Source: Propioniciclava flava
GTDB lineage: Bacteria; Actinomycetota; Actinomycetes; Propionibacteriales; Propionibacteriaceae
Reading direction: 5' to 3'
Assembly: GCF_004126535.1 (NCBI RefSeq)
Contig: NZ_PPCV01000003.1
Location: 124,001-188,000, forward strand
DNA length: 64,000 bases
A model generated the notes under the pieces. It made no database searches. It had not been told where the DNA came from and worked only from the letters and a program-made list of their open reading frames with translations. Below are positions 50,702-60,027 of this stretch, piece after piece; the stretch's first letter is position 1, and the number at the start of each line of letters is the position of its first letter. Position numbers and translations under genes: made by a program.

Positions 50702-51696
50702 GCGGCACCTCCTTGGTGGGGCATGTCCTGGCCCGCGCCGTCGGTCAGCGCGAGGAACGCGTCCTCTAGCGTGGCACTGTCTTGCACCAATTCGCTCGGC
50801 CACACATCCACCCGGCCCAGGGTGCGAGCGACGCTCGCCCCGTCGACCTTCGCGTCACCACGCGTCACGTGCAGCGCCTCTCCCTCGATGGCGACCTCGT
50901 AGCCCTCGACCCTCAACGCCATCACCCCTACATCCAGGGGCCTTCCGGGGCCCCAGGACTCGCCGAGTCGCACGCGCACCCCGCCGGCACCCGCGGTGAC
51001 GAGTGAGGACACCGGGCCTTCCCACACCAGACGCCCAGACGCGATGATGCTCACGGTGTCGGCGACCTGCTGCACCTCGGCGAGGTTGTGACTGGACACG
51101 ACGACGGTTCGCCCGCGGGTAGCCAAATCCTGGATCGTGGCCCGGACGGCATGAATCCCCGCCGGGTCGAGCCCGTTAGTGGGCTCGTCGAAGATGAACA
51201 GATCGGGATCTTTCAACAGCGTCGTCGCGATCGCCAGACGTTGACGCATCCCGAGCGACAGCCCTCGGGCCAGGGTGCGGCTCTGTTGGGCTAGGCCGAC
51301 TTGCTGCAGCGCATCGGCGACCCGGGAGCGAGGCGCCCCGATAGCCCGTGCCAAGAGGGTCAGGTTGGTGGCGGCGGTCATGGAGGGGAAGAAGCGAGGC
51401 TCCTCGATGATGGCCCCCACCCGGTCGATGACGCGGGGCAGCCCGTCGGGAAGCGGGGCCCCCAAGAGGGACGCCTCCCCCGCGTCGGGACGAATCAGCC
51501 CCAGCAGGACGCGCATCGTGGTCGACTTGCCGGACCCATTAGGCCCGAGGAGCCCGTGGACGCCGCCGCGGGGGATGCTGAGATCCAGGCCGTCCAACGC
51601 CAGAGCACCGCCGCGAAACCGCTTACGGACCCCGCGCGCATGAATCGCCCAGGCGGAGGCGGGCACATCCTTGGCCAGGTCGGGGGGATCGTCCAT
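50698..51696 (-). CDS. ABC transporter ATP-binding protein
   Basis: A 332-residue ATPase: Walker A LLGPNGSGKST, Q-loop GAIIEEPRFFPSM, signature LSLGMRQRLAI, Walker B LFIFDEPTNGLDP and switch SSHNL, with a 90-residue C-terminal extension. This BcrA-like form drives drug or peptide export with the permease at 49934. ATG at 51696 follows GGAGG by one base; the long frame upstream is a shadow of bluB-cobT. Confidence 0.88.
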   Translation of the reverse strand: MDDPPDLAKDVPASAWAIHARGVRKRFRGGALALDGLDLSIPRGGVHGLLGPNGSGKSTTMRVLLGLIRPDAGEASLLGAPLPDGLPRVIDRVGAIIEEPRFFPSMTAATNLTLLARAIGAPRSRVADALQQVGLAQQSRTLARGLSLGMRQRLAIATTLLKDPDLFIFDEPTNGLDPAGIHAVRATIQDLATRGRTVVVSSHNLAEVQQVADTVSIIASGRLVWEGPVSSLVTAGAGGVRVRLGESWGPGRPLDVGVMALRVEGYEVAIEGEALHVTRGDAKVDGASVARTLGRVDVWPSELVQDSATLEDAFLALTDGAGQDMPHQGGAA

Positions 51697-51813
51697 GCCT
51701 CCTATCTCAGCGCATCGGGGCCCCGAGCACATCGGCGCGAGACAATCGCCTGGTTGCTGCCTCGTTTGCCACAGACCGCAGCGGGCACCACCCCACGCTG
51801 CAGCGCGCCTCAC

Positions 51814-51819
51814 TAGGCT
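51814..51819 (+). promoter_or_regulatory. -10 element of a leaderless promoter (bluB-cobT)
   Basis: TAGGCT, then 6 bases, then the ATG at 51826. Confidence 0.5.
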
Positions 51820-51825
51820 GCTGCC

Positions 51826-53670
51826 ATGACGCAGACGAACCGCGACGTGACTGGCTCGACCTGGAAGCGTCCGGTTCCCGTGATTGGTGACGCGACCTCG
51901 GCGGCGGAGCGGGGCGATCAGGTCAGCGGCTGGAGCCTCGGGGAGGAGGCGCAGCGGTCGTTGGCCGAGGTCATCGGCGCCCGCCGCGACATCCGCCGCT
52001 TCCGCCCCGATGAGGTTCCCGCTGACCTCGTCCGCACGATCATCGAAGCCGGGCACGCGGGGCCCAGCGTCGGCCAGTCGCAGCCGTGGCGCTTCATCGT
52101 GGTCCGCGATCGACGCACGCGCGAACGGGCGGCCCTCATGGCTGACCGGGAGCGCCTGCGCCAGGCGTCCGGGTTGACGCCCGAGCGCGCTGCCCGGCTA
52201 CTGGATCTGCAGTTGGAAGGGATCCGGGAGGCGCCGGTGGGTCTGGTGGTGGCGTGCGATCGGCGGACGCCCGCCTCAGGCGTCCTGGGGCGCAACACGT
52301 TCCATGACGCCGACCTGTGGAGTTGCGCGTGCGCCATCGAAAACATGTGGCTGACCGCCCGCGCTCACGGCCTGGGCATGGGCTGGGTCACGTTGATGCG
52401 TCCCACCGAGTTGGCGGGTCTGCTGGGCTTGCCCGAAGGGGTGGAGACGCTGGGGTGGCTGTGCCTGGGCTGGCCCGATGAGCGTCCGCCTTACCCCGGC
52501 CTGGAGCGCAAGGCCTGGTCGGCGCGGCTACCACTGGACCAGGTGATCGCCGAGGACCGCTGGCCCCTTAATGCCCCCGAGCCGCCCCTCTCCGGGCTCG
52601 CCGGGGCGGCGCCCGCCGTCACGTCGGTTCCGCCCGAGACGAGTTTTGCCGCCGATGACCCCGATTCTCCGCTGTGGTCGGATCTCGCCGCCCCCGATCA
52701 GCGCCAGGTGGTGCGGGCCCGCGACCGCGCCGATGATCTCCTGACGCCGCCCGGTTCGCTCGGCAAGCTCGATCAGGCCCTCGATCGGATCGTCGCCGTC
52801 TGCGGCGAGGAGGTGTCCGGCGGGACGCTGGTGCTCGTCGGCGCCGACCATCCGCTCGCGGCACTGGGGGTGTCGGCGTTCGATGCGTCCGTGACGCGGG
52901 AGGTGATGAGCGCGGCGGTTGCCGGCAGCGCCGTCGGAGTGGTCGCCGCGCGGGCCGCGCACCTGGACGTCATGGTCGTGGACGCCGGTATCGCCGGAGA
53001 GCCCCTGGCGGGAGCGCACACCGTGACGCCCCTGGACGCCCGCGGCGATGTGGTGAACACCCCCGCGTTGAGCCGCGCCGACACTGATCGCCTCATCAAG
53101 GCGGGCCGCCAGTGGGGGGCTGAGGCCGCCACCCGCGGCCTGGTGTGCCTGGGCGAGGTCGGGGTGGGGAACACCACGGTGGCCTCCGCACTGGCCTGCG
53201 TCCTCGCCGGGCTGACCCCGAGCGAAGCTGTCGGGATCGGTGCAGGCTCGGACGCCGCGATGCTCGAGCGCAAGGTGGATCTACTGGCCGCGACGCTGAC
53301 CCGGCTCGACCTACCCGCGCTGCGCCGTGACCCCGTCGAGGCGCTGCGGCAGGTGGGCGGTCCCGAGTTCGCCGTCCTGGCCGGGGTGGTCCTTGGTGCC
53401 GCCGAGGCGGGGGCGGTTGTCGTCCTGGACGGCCTCGCCACCAGTGTTGCCGCCCTCGCGGTGGTCGCGGTCAACCCCGCCGTTCAGGCACACCTGGTGG
53501 CCGGGCAGGCGAGCCGCGAGTTCGCGCACGGCCGCGTCCTGACCGAGATGGGCCTGGAACCGCTGCTGGGCTTGCGGCTGCGAGCAGGGGAAGGTGTCGG
53601 CGCGGTGCTGGCCGCCCAGACCCTGCTGACCGGGCTGGCGATCCGCCGCCAGGCGGGCCGGACGCGCTGA
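51826..53670 (+). CDS. cobT: BluB-CobT fusion: DMB synthase and nicotinate-nucleotide:DMB phosphoribosyltransferase
   Basis: A 614-residue bifunctional enzyme for the lower ligand of vitamin B12. Residues about 40-250 are BluB (RRDIRRFRPDEVP, GPSVGQSQPWRF, FHDADLWSCACAIENMWL), which breaks FMN to make 5,6-dimethylbenzimidazole. Residues about 283-610 are CobT (TPPGSLGKLDQALD, VVDAGIAG, GEVGVGNTTVASAL, LDGLATSVAAL), which activates it. The same fusion is known from Propionibacterium freudenreichii, which supports the taxonomic guess. No cobalamin riboswitch was seen upstream. Confidence 0.94.
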   Translation: MTQTNRDVTGSTWKRPVPVIGDATSAAERGDQVSGWSLGEEAQRSLAEVIGARRDIRRFRPDEVPADLVRTIIEAGHAGPSVGQSQPWRFIVVRDRRTRERAALMADRERLRQASGLTPERAARLLDLQLEGIREAPVGLVVACDRRTPASGVLGRNTFHDADLWSCACAIENMWLTARAHGLGMGWVTLMRPTELAGLLGLPEGVETLGWLCLGWPDERPPYPGLERKAWSARLPLDQVIAEDRWPLNAPEPPLSGLAGAAPAVTSVPPETSFAADDPDSPLWSDLAAPDQRQVVRARDRADDLLTPPGSLGKLDQALDRIVAVCGEEVSGGTLVLVGADHPLAALGVSAFDASVTREVMSAAVAGSAVGVVAARAAHLDVMVVDAGIAGEPLAGAHTVTPLDARGDVVNTPALSRADTDRLIKAGRQWGAEAATRGLVCLGEVGVGNTTVASALACVLAGLTPSEAVGIGAGSDAAMLERKVDLLAATLTRLDLPALRRDPVEALRQVGGPEFAVLAGVVLGAAEAGAVVVLDGLATSVAALAVVAVNPAVQAHLVAGQASREFAHGRVLTEMGLEPLLGLRLRAGEGVGAVLAAQTLLTGLAIRRQAGRTR

Positions 53671-53677
53671 GCCCGCT

Positions 53678-53706
53678 GCGCCCGCGGGGGCACACCCGTC
53701 GGGCGC
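53678..53706 (+). terminator. GC-rich hairpin after bluB-cobT
   Basis: GCGCCCG and CGGGCGC form a 7-base perfect stem 8 bases after the stop codon. There is no T-run, so termination is only possible. Confidence 0.3.
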
Positions 53707-53779
53707 GGGTACTGTCGAGGCACCGCCGGCGGCTGGGGTAGCGTCCGGCAGACACATTCACCCGACCGTGAGGACCACC

Positions 53780-54622
53780 ATGACCTCGTCTCCTTCGACC
53801 ATGGTGATCACGGGAGCCAGCGACGGGATCGGCGCCGCCGCCGCCCGGACCCTGGCATCCGCCGGGCACCGCGTCGTGATCGTGGGGCGGTCAGCGGCCA
53901 AGACGCAGGCGGTAGCCACGGCGGCGGGGATCACCGACGTCCACCTCGCCGACTTCACCCGCCTCGACGATGTGCGACGACTGGCGGGCGAGTTACGCGA
54001 CAGCTACCCCCGCATCGATGTGCTCGCCAACAATGCCGGGGGGATCTTCGACGGCCCTGACCGCACCCGGGACGGTTTCGAGAAGACCTTCCAGGTGAAT
54101 CACCTGGCGCCGTTCCTGCTCACCCACGGGGTGATCGACCGGCTGGTCGACAGCCGCGCCCTCGTCGTGAACACCGCCTCCATCGCGGCGCGGATGTTCA
54201 GCAAGCTCGATCTGGACGACCTCAACACGTGGGATCACTTCACCCCCAACCGCGCCTACGGCAACGCGAAACTGGCAGGCATCCTCTTCGCCCGGGGCCT
54301 CACCACCCATTACGCGGCCCGCGGGCTGACCGCGATCTCCTTCCACCCGGGCGTGGTGTCCACCAACTTCGCCTCCGACACGACCAGCCCGCTGCGCTGG
54401 GTCTACCAGACCGTCATGAAGGCGTTCTTGGTCACGTCAGAGCAGGGTGGGGAGAACCTGCGCCGGTTCCTCGACCCCACCAACCGGGAGCGCTGGCGTT
54501 CCGGCACCTACTACGACCCCGCCGGACGCCAGTCGCGCACGACCCCGGTCGCGGGCGACCTGCACGTCATCGAGGAGCATTGGCGGCGCAGCAGCGCCAT
54601 GCTGGGCCTCACCTGGCCCTGA
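53780..54622 (+). CDS. Short-chain dehydrogenase/reductase
   Basis: A 280-residue SDR with VITGASDGIGAAAA (cofactor), NNAGGIF near 93, NTASIAAR with the catalytic Ser and AYGNAKLAG with the catalytic Tyr and Lys. The retinol-dehydrogenase-like C terminus (ISFHPGVVSTNFAS) suggests a lipid or aromatic alcohol substrate, but this is inference. GAGGA lies before the ATG at 53780. Confidence 0.88.
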   Translation: MTSSPSTMVITGASDGIGAAAARTLASAGHRVVIVGRSAAKTQAVATAAGITDVHLADFTRLDDVRRLAGELRDSYPRIDVLANNAGGIFDGPDRTRDGFEKTFQVNHLAPFLLTHGVIDRLVDSRALVVNTASIAARMFSKLDLDDLNTWDHFTPNRAYGNAKLAGILFARGLTTHYAARGLTAISFHPGVVSTNFASDTTSPLRWVYQTVMKAFLVTSEQGGENLRRFLDPTNRERWRSGTYYDPAGRQSRTTPVAGDLHVIEEHWRRSSAMLGLTWP

Positions 54623-54655
54623 CACGCGCGTCCGTCGTCCCGCCCGGTGTGCGGG

Positions 54656-55291
54656 TCAGGTCGCGGACGCGATCTGCAGCACGAGGTTGACGCTGCACGC
54701 GATCACGACGGCACCCAGCAGATAGGCCAGGAACGAGTGCTGGAGGGCGAGACGACGTGCCGCCCGGGCGTGAAGGATCGTGTCGGAGACCTGGTAGCAC
54801 ATCCCGATCGTGAAGCTCAGGTAGGCGAAGTCGTGGTAGTCGGGGTCCTCGGGTGTGTTGAAGTCGATGCTCGGCCCCGTCCCGTCCCACGTGTAGTGGA
54901 CCCGCGCATAGTGCAGCGCGAACACGCTGTGCACGGTCACCCACGACACCGCAACGACCCCGACGCCGAGGATCGTTTCCGCTTGGACGCCGCGCCCGTG
55001 CGTCGACCCGGCAACCAGCAGCGCCCCCACTCCGAGGAGGCTCCCGATGCTGGCCAGCAGCAGCACCACGCTGCTGAGGATCCGGCCGGGATCCTCAGCG
55101 ATGGCGTGGTTCCGGGTTTGTTCCGGTGTCATCCGCAACGCGATGACCCACGTGATCGCGCAGAACGCTAGGCCGGTGGCCATCCATCCGGCCATGACGC
55201 CCACGAGCGGGTCGGCGAGCAGCCAGGCAATCACGGCAGCGATCAGGCCGACCCCGACCGATGCCGCCAGCTTGAGCGTGCTCCACCCCAT
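54656..55291 (-). CDS. DUF1345 family membrane protein
   Basis: A 211-residue protein with about five helices and the family mark DYHDFAYLSFTIGMCYQVSDT near residue 145. The function is unknown. AGGAGG lies 6 bases before the ATG. It converges with the SDR gene; the 33 bases between them show no hairpin. Confidence 0.87.
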   Translation of the reverse strand: MGWSTLKLAASVGVGLIAAVIAWLLADPLVGVMAGWMATGLAFCAITWVIALRMTPEQTRNHAIAEDPGRILSSVVLLLASIGSLLGVGALLVAGSTHGRGVQAETILGVGVVAVSWVTVHSVFALHYARVHYTWDGTGPSIDFNTPEDPDYHDFAYLSFTIGMCYQVSDTILHARAARRLALQHSFLAYLLGAVVIACSVNLVLQIASAT

Positions 55292-55348
55292 AACGCGCCT
55301 CCTGTGTGCCGAGCCCGCAATGTACCGCGCTCGGCGGGGCCACCGCGT

Positions 55349-56584
55349 TCAGGCGGTCAGCGCCGCGCGTGCAGCGACGAAGGCGTCCACGCAGGTGCGG
55401 ACGTCGTCGCTGGAGTGCGCGGCGGACAACTGGACGCGGATGCGGGCCTTCCCGCGCGGGACGACCGGATAGCTGAACGGGATGACGTACACCCCGGCGG
55501 CCAGCATGTGCTGGGCGATACCGCCCGCGAGCCGGGCGCCGTCTGGTCCGGGGAACATCACCGGGGTGATGGGGTGCGGGGGCACGTCGCCGGGCCGGGT
55601 GGCGTCGCTGGGTCCGGTGAACGGGTCCAGGTCGAATCCGGCCGCACTCATCAAGCCGCGTAACAGGATGGTGTTCGCGATGAGTTGCTGGCGAGCCTGC
55701 TCGCTGGCGGCGATGGTGTCGAGGGCTGCCAGGGACCCGGTGACGACGCTCGGGGCGACCGAGTTCGAGAACAGGTAGGGCCGGGCGCGCTGCCGCAACA
55801 GTTCGACGACCTCGGCATGGGAGGAGACGTAGCCGCCGGAGGCACCGCCCAGCGCCTTGCCGAGCGTGCCGGTGAGAATGTCGACGCGATCGGCGACCCC
55901 GAACAGTTCCGGCGTCCCGCGGCCACCGGCCCCGACGAACCCGACCGCGTGGGAGTCGTCGACGAGCACGAGCGCCCCGAACTCGTCGGCCAGGTCGCAG
56001 ATTTCGCGCAGGGGCGCATAGGCGCCGTCCATCGAGAACACGCCATCGGTGACGATGACCCGGGTTTGGGCGTCGGCGGACGCTTCGAGCTGGGCGCGCA
56101 GATCGGCCATGTCGGCGTTGCGGTAGCGGTACCGGGACGCCTTCGACAAGCGGATGCCGTCGATGAGGGAGGCGTGGTTGAGTTCGTCGGAGATGATCGC
56201 GTCCTGCGGCCCGAACAGGGCCTCGAAGACGCCGCCGTTGGCGTCGAAGCAGGAACTGAACAAGATGGTGTCCTGCGTTCCCAGGAACGCTGCGATGCGG
56301 CGCTCCAGTTCTCGGTGCGGGGTTTGGGTGCCGCAGATGAACCGCACCGATGCCATGCCGAAGCCGTAGTCGTCGAGGCCTTCGTGGGCGGCCTCCACGA
56401 TGCGGGGGTCGTCAGCCAGCCCAAGATAGTTGTTCGCGCAGAAGTTCAGCACCTCGTGCTCGGCGTCCACGACGCCGATCTCGGGGCCTTGGGGCGTGGT
56501 GATGATCCGTTCGCGTTTGGACAGCCCGGCGGACTCGATCTCGGCGAGGGTGTCGGCCAGCCGTTGCTGGAATGCTCCGTACAT
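55349..56584 (-). CDS. kbl: Glycine C-acetyltransferase (2-amino-3-ketobutyrate CoA ligase)
   Basis: A 411-residue PLP enzyme of the alpha-oxoamine synthase family. Marks are [48 protein letters not shown] and the PLP Lys in [15 protein letters not shown]. It splits 2-amino-3-ketobutyrate into glycine and acetyl-CoA. AAGGAG lies 4 bases before the ATG; the long frame upstream is a shadow of tdh. It follows tdh by 47 bases in one operon. Confidence 0.95.
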   Translation of the reverse strand: MYGAFQQRLADTLAEIESAGLSKRERIITTPQGPEIGVVDAEHEVLNFCANNYLGLADDPRIVEAAHEGLDDYGFGMASVRFICGTQTPHRELERRIAAFLGTQDTILFSSCFDANGGVFEALFGPQDAIISDELNHASLIDGIRLSKASRYRYRNADMADLRAQLEASADAQTRVIVTDGVFSMDGAYAPLREICDLADEFGALVLVDDSHAVGFVGAGGRGTPELFGVADRVDILTGTLGKALGGASGGYVSSHAEVVELLRQRARPYLFSNSVAPSVVTGSLAALDTIAASEQARQQLIANTILLRGLMSAAGFDLDPFTGPSDATRPGDVPPHPITPVMFPGPDGARLAGGIAQHMLAAGVYVIPFSYPVVPRGKARIRVQLSAAHSSDDVRTCVDAFVAARAALTA

Positions 56585-56631
56585 CGTGCTCCTTTGCTCG
56601 GCAGAACCCACCCTAAGTGACGACCGGGCAC

Positions 56632-57669
56632 TCAACTCCAGTCGAGAATGACCTTCCCGCACTGCCCGGCCCGGGCGACAGCGAAGGCCTCCTCCCAGTC
56701 TTCCGCCGCGAACCGGTGCGTGATGCACGAGCGGACCGCGTTGGCCAGGGTCGGGGACGTCGACAGCATCGACGTCATCAGGTACCAGGTCTCGAACATT
56801 TCCCGGCCATAGATTCCCTGGATGGTGAGCATGTGCGTGATGACGCGCCCCCAGTTGATGGCGTAGTCCGAGGACGGCAGGCCGAGCATCGCGATGCGTC
56901 CGCCGTGGTTCATGTTGTCCAGCATCTCCGCGACCGCCGCGGGGGCCCCCGACATTTCCAGGCCGATGTCGAAGCCTTCCTTCATGCCCAGCCCCAGTTG
57001 GACGTCGCGCAGCCGTGTCGTGGCCGAGTTGACGACTTTGTCGGCCCCGGCGGACGCGGCCAGCGCGAGCCGATAGTTCGACAGGTCGGTGACGACGACG
57101 TTGCGCGCCCCGGCGTGGCGTGCGATCGCGGCGGCCATGACGCCGATGGGTCCAGCCCCGGTGACCAGGACGTCCTCCCCGACCAGCGGCCATTGCAGCG
57201 TGGTGTGCGTGGCGTTGCCGAGCGGGTCGAAGATGGCCCCGAGTTCGGGATCGACCCAGTCGGGGTGCCGCCACACGTTTTCCACCGGGAGCACCACGTA
57301 GTCGGCGAATGCCCCGTCGGTGTTGACGCCCAGCCCGACCGTCCGGATGCACTGGTGGCGGCGTCCCGCCCGGCAGTTGCGGCAGTAGCCGCACACCAGG
57401 TGCCCTTCGCCTGAGCAGCGATCACCGGGGCGCAGTTCTTTCACTTCGGCGCCGACCTCGACGATCTCGCCGTAAAACTCGTGACCGATGGTCTGCGGCA
57501 GGTGCATCTGCTCGGCCGCCCAGTCGTCCCACTGCTGCAGGTGAAGGTCGGTGCCGCACAACCCGGCGCGCAGCACCTTGATCTTGACCTGCCACGGGCC
57601 GCATTCGGGTTCGGGACGATCCACCAACTCCAGACCGGGCCCAGGACGCATCTTCGCCAGCGCGCGCAT
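56632..57669 (-). CDS. tdh: L-threonine 3-dehydrogenase
   Basis: A 345-residue zinc alcohol dehydrogenase-type enzyme: CGTDLHL with the catalytic Cys, [12 protein letters not shown], the four-Cys structural zinc site [15 protein letters not shown], and the NAD motif [12 protein letters not shown]. It oxidises threonine to 2-amino-3-ketobutyrate, the substrate of Kbl. ATG at 57669 follows CACGAT by 6 bases (leaderless-type) and also AAGGG. Confidence 0.95.
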   Translation of the reverse strand: MRALAKMRPGPGLELVDRPEPECGPWQVKIKVLRAGLCGTDLHLQQWDDWAAEQMHLPQTIGHEFYGEIVEVGAEVKELRPGDRCSGEGHLVCGYCRNCRAGRRHQCIRTVGLGVNTDGAFADYVVLPVENVWRHPDWVDPELGAIFDPLGNATHTTLQWPLVGEDVLVTGAGPIGVMAAAIARHAGARNVVVTDLSNYRLALAASAGADKVVNSATTRLRDVQLGLGMKEGFDIGLEMSGAPAAVAEMLDNMNHGGRIAMLGLPSSDYAINWGRVITHMLTIQGIYGREMFETWYLMTSMLSTSPTLANAVRSCITHRFAAEDWEEAFAVARAGQCGKVILDWS

Positions 57670-57773
57670 GCCCTTATCGTGCCACGCACCGGGCGTCATG
57701 GCGCCGCGTTGTGACGGGTCTGCGATGCGCCCCCACCCACATCAGGATCGCGCCCCTTCGGGGGCAGGGTTCA

Positions 57774-58169
57774 CTAGTCGGACGGCGGCACGGAGCGGCG
57801 GGCCCGCCAGCGGGCCACTTCGGCGTCCACGTCGACGAGCCGGACCACGAGGGCGGGGCCGGTCGCCGGACGTGCATAATGCTCGCGGACGCGTGCATTG
57901 AGATCGTCGCAGCGCTCCCGCACCTCGGTTTCGGTGCGGGCATCGGCAACGGCCTCGGCGATCCTCTCCACCTCGCGGCGCAGCGCCAGTGGGCCGGGCA
58001 GCGCGATCTCCAGATTTTCGCGTTTGATCTTGGCGCGGATCCACCAGTCCTCGCTGGTGTCACGAAGGTCGAGCGGACGCCCGGCACCGGGGAGGTAATC
58101 GAAGGCCCCTCGTTCCATGGCCTCCCGCACCTGCCGGTCGGCCCAGCTTTCGAACCGCATCTGCTCCAT
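57774..58169 (-). CDS. DUF1992 (DnaJ homologue C28-like conserved domain) protein
   Basis: A 131-residue cytoplasmic protein. The start FESWADRQVREAMERGAFDY and LPGAGRPLDL define the DUF1992 family, whose role is unknown. It lies alone upstream of tdh on the minus strand; an in-frame GCCCC-TTC-GGGGC hairpin lies between them at about 57752-57766. Confidence 0.9.
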   Translation of the reverse strand: MEQMRFESWADRQVREAMERGAFDYLPGAGRPLDLRDTSEDWWIRAKIKRENLEIALPGPLALRREVERIAEAVADARTETEVRERCDDLNARVREHYARPATGPALVVRLVDVDAEVARWRARRSVPPSD

Positions 58170-58232
58170 GGCGTGCCCTCAGCGCGTCCGGGGCGGTCGG
58201 CCCGCATTCACGCTCGCCACGGACGCCTCGGC

Positions 58233-58859
58233 TCAGGCCTGCGGCTGGGGCGTGGCGGCGATGGCGCGTCGGCGCGCCCGGCGCCCGCGCAGCGCCGTCA
58301 CGCACCAGCGGACGGCGACCACGAGCGGCGAATGCCGCGAGAACAGCAGGAGGACGACACACGCCAGCCCCAGCACGGCTGGCAGGCCAAGTCGTGCGTA
58401 GTAGGCGATCCAGCCGAGCGGGCTCCAGGGTGCGTACTGGCCCGACGCGGGGCCCACCTTCGTGCCCAGCATGAGCGGCGGCGTCCACAGGTAGACACCG
58501 AGCAGGACGCCGAACAGTGCCCCCCAGAAGGCCACGACGACGCTGCCGTAGGCGGCAGTCCCGTGCCCGGCACGGCGCATCGCCCACCGGAAGAAGAGGT
58601 GCGAGATCAGGGCGGCCACCAGGCCGATCGGGATCACCCATGGCTGCGGCAGGCGGCCGGTGTCCCAGGCGAACTCGCTGTTCATCGCCATGCGACGTGC
58701 CACGTCGAGGGAACCCATGACCGCGAGGGCCGTTACCGCCCAGGAGACGCCGACGGCGACGTGGGCGAGCAGTGCCAGCGCGATGTTGCCCACGGCCGCG
58801 AGGCGGCGGCTGGAGGGTCGCGCCGAAGCGGCGGGGGTTGCGGGCGCAGCGGTCGTCAC
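58233..58859 (-). CDS. Hypothetical four-helix membrane protein
   Basis: A 208-residue protein with four or more helices (VGNIALALLAHVAVGVSW, WVIPIGLVAALISHLFFRW, YGSVVVAFWGALFGVLLGV, LPAVLGLACVVLLLF) and a very basic C terminus. No family was recognised. GTG at 58859 is preferred over ATG at 58868 because TAGCAT lies 7 bases upstream of it, like the other leaderless starts of the window. Confidence 0.6.
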   Translation of the reverse strand: MTTAAPATPAASARPSSRRLAAVGNIALALLAHVAVGVSWAVTALAVMGSLDVARRMAMNSEFAWDTGRLPQPWVIPIGLVAALISHLFFRWAMRRAGHGTAAYGSVVVAFWGALFGVLLGVYLWTPPLMLGTKVGPASGQYAPWSPLGWIAYYARLGLPAVLGLACVVLLLFSRHSPLVVAVRWCVTALRGRRARRRAIAATPQPQA

Positions 58860-58894
58860 GGCGTCCATGCTAGCCCGGGGGCCGGTCGCGGCGG

Positions 58895-59782
58895 TCAGCC
58901 CACCGAGCCTGTGGGGGCGGCCGTCGCCTGGACCGGTCCGGACTGGTGCGGTCCGACGGCGGCGCGTTCGGTGGCGACGGCGGTGGGAGCCGCGCTGGTC
59001 GGCGTCGCGGACGCGGGGGACGCGGCCGCCGTCGGACTCTGCGTGGCGCTCGGCGATGCAGACGTCGCACTCGCGGTGGCTGAAGGGCTCGCCGAGGCAC
59101 CGGCGCTCGCGGGAGCGCTGGCCGCGGGGCTGGAAGAGGAGCCATTCTGCGGGCCCGTGGTGGAGGACGAGCGGTTGGCGACCTGCCCGATCGTCGTGCC
59201 CTGGTTGCCGGCCAGCGAGTTCCCGGTCGCCGCCTCCAGCCCGGTGATGATGACCAGGGAGACGGCGAAGGCGACCACGGCCGCCACCAGCCCACCCAGC
59301 ATCCAGCGGGCACGCTTGGACAACCCGTGACGCCCCGCGCCTTCCTTGTCGTTGTCGTTCGCGGACGTCGCCGCGTCCGGCTCGGCATCGGAGGCGTCGC
59401 CCGTCCCGGGCACCGCCTCCGACACCGTGGTGGCCTGCGGGTCGGCGGGCGACCCCGGTGACCCTGCACTGCCGTTCTTGGGGGTGATGACCTTGGGGGT
59501 GATGACCTTCAGCACGTGCACTGTGCGTTGAATGCTCCAGGTGTACAGCGAAGTCGCCATCGCACCGATCACCGAACCGATCGCCGCGCCGATGAGCGTC
59601 CCTGACGTGCCCAATCGGGAGCCGACCAGCGCCGATGTGACCGCGGCGAAGGCGCCCGCGACCACAGCAGTCATGGAGACGTTGAGGGCGGGCGGCTTTT
59701 CGGGCGTGGTCGTGGTGGAGCCGGTACCAGGCGTGGGGGAGGAATCCGAGGAAGAGCGGTCGTGGGGTTGTGGGGAAGTCAT
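58895..59782 (-). CDS. Hypothetical membrane protein with low-complexity C terminus
   Basis: A 295-residue protein. A Ser/Pro/Thr head, one hydrophobic Gly/Ala-rich region (MTAVVAGAFAAVTSALVGS and IGAAIGSVIGAMATSLY), a short repeat VITPKVITPK made by a perfect 15-base tandem duplication, a third helix (GLVAAVVAFAVSLVIITG) and a long outside tail of Ala/Ser/Thr/Pro. The tail looks like a cell-wall spacer. It diverges from the secreted-protein gene at 60028. No family was recognised. Confidence 0.65.
   Translation of the reverse strand: MTSPQPHDRSSSDSSPTPGTGSTTTTPEKPPALNVSMTAVVAGAFAAVTSALVGSRLGTSGTLIGAAIGSVIGAMATSLYTWSIQRTVHVLKVITPKVITPKNGSAGSPGSPADPQATTVSEAVPGTGDASDAEPDAATSANDNDKEGAGRHGLSKRARWMLGGLVAAVVAFAVSLVIITGLEAATGNSLAGNQGTTIGQVANRSSSTTGPQNGSSSSPAASAPASAGASASPSATASATSASPSATQSPTAAASPASATPTSAAPTAVATERAAVGPHQSGPVQATAAPTGSVG
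59477..59506. repeat. Perfect 15-base tandem duplication inside a gene
   Basis: CTTGGGGGTGATGAC occurs twice head to tail, adding VITPK twice to the protein at 58895-59782. It looks like a recent slippage event. Confidence 0.8.
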
Positions 59783-59925
59783 CGTTCTTCCACCGTAACT
59801 CGCTACCTGCGCCTTCTCCAGGGCCCCAGCTGGCACCTGAGGCCCCTTCTTCCCCGGTGAGCTACGACGAGGGTGGCAGGCCATCTCCGTCGATGTAGGG
59901 GCAGACACTCCACCTGGCGGATGGC

Positions 59926-59956
59926 GGGCCCGCGGGCCCAGCGGGGGGGTCCCCCC
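59926..59956. promoter_or_regulatory. Two GC palindromes upstream of the secreted-protein gene
   Basis: GGGCCCGCGGGCCC (59926-59939, perfect 14-base palindrome) is followed by GGGGGGTCCCCCC (59944-59956). A possible -10, TAGCGT, is at 59985-59990, about 30 bases further on. They could be operators or a hairpin leader for the divergent 245-base region between 59783 and 60027, which holds no other gene. Confidence 0.4.
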
Positions 59957-60027
59957 ACCCATGCGCGGCGTGCGGGGCGACCACTAGCGTCGTGCGGAAG
60001 GACACCACCCACCCCCGGGAGGCCCCC

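Noticed and set aside
51697-51825. Possible cobalamin riboswitch before bluB-cobT
   Set aside because: No B12-box-like block was seen, and the probable transcript starts at the ATG, leaving no leader.
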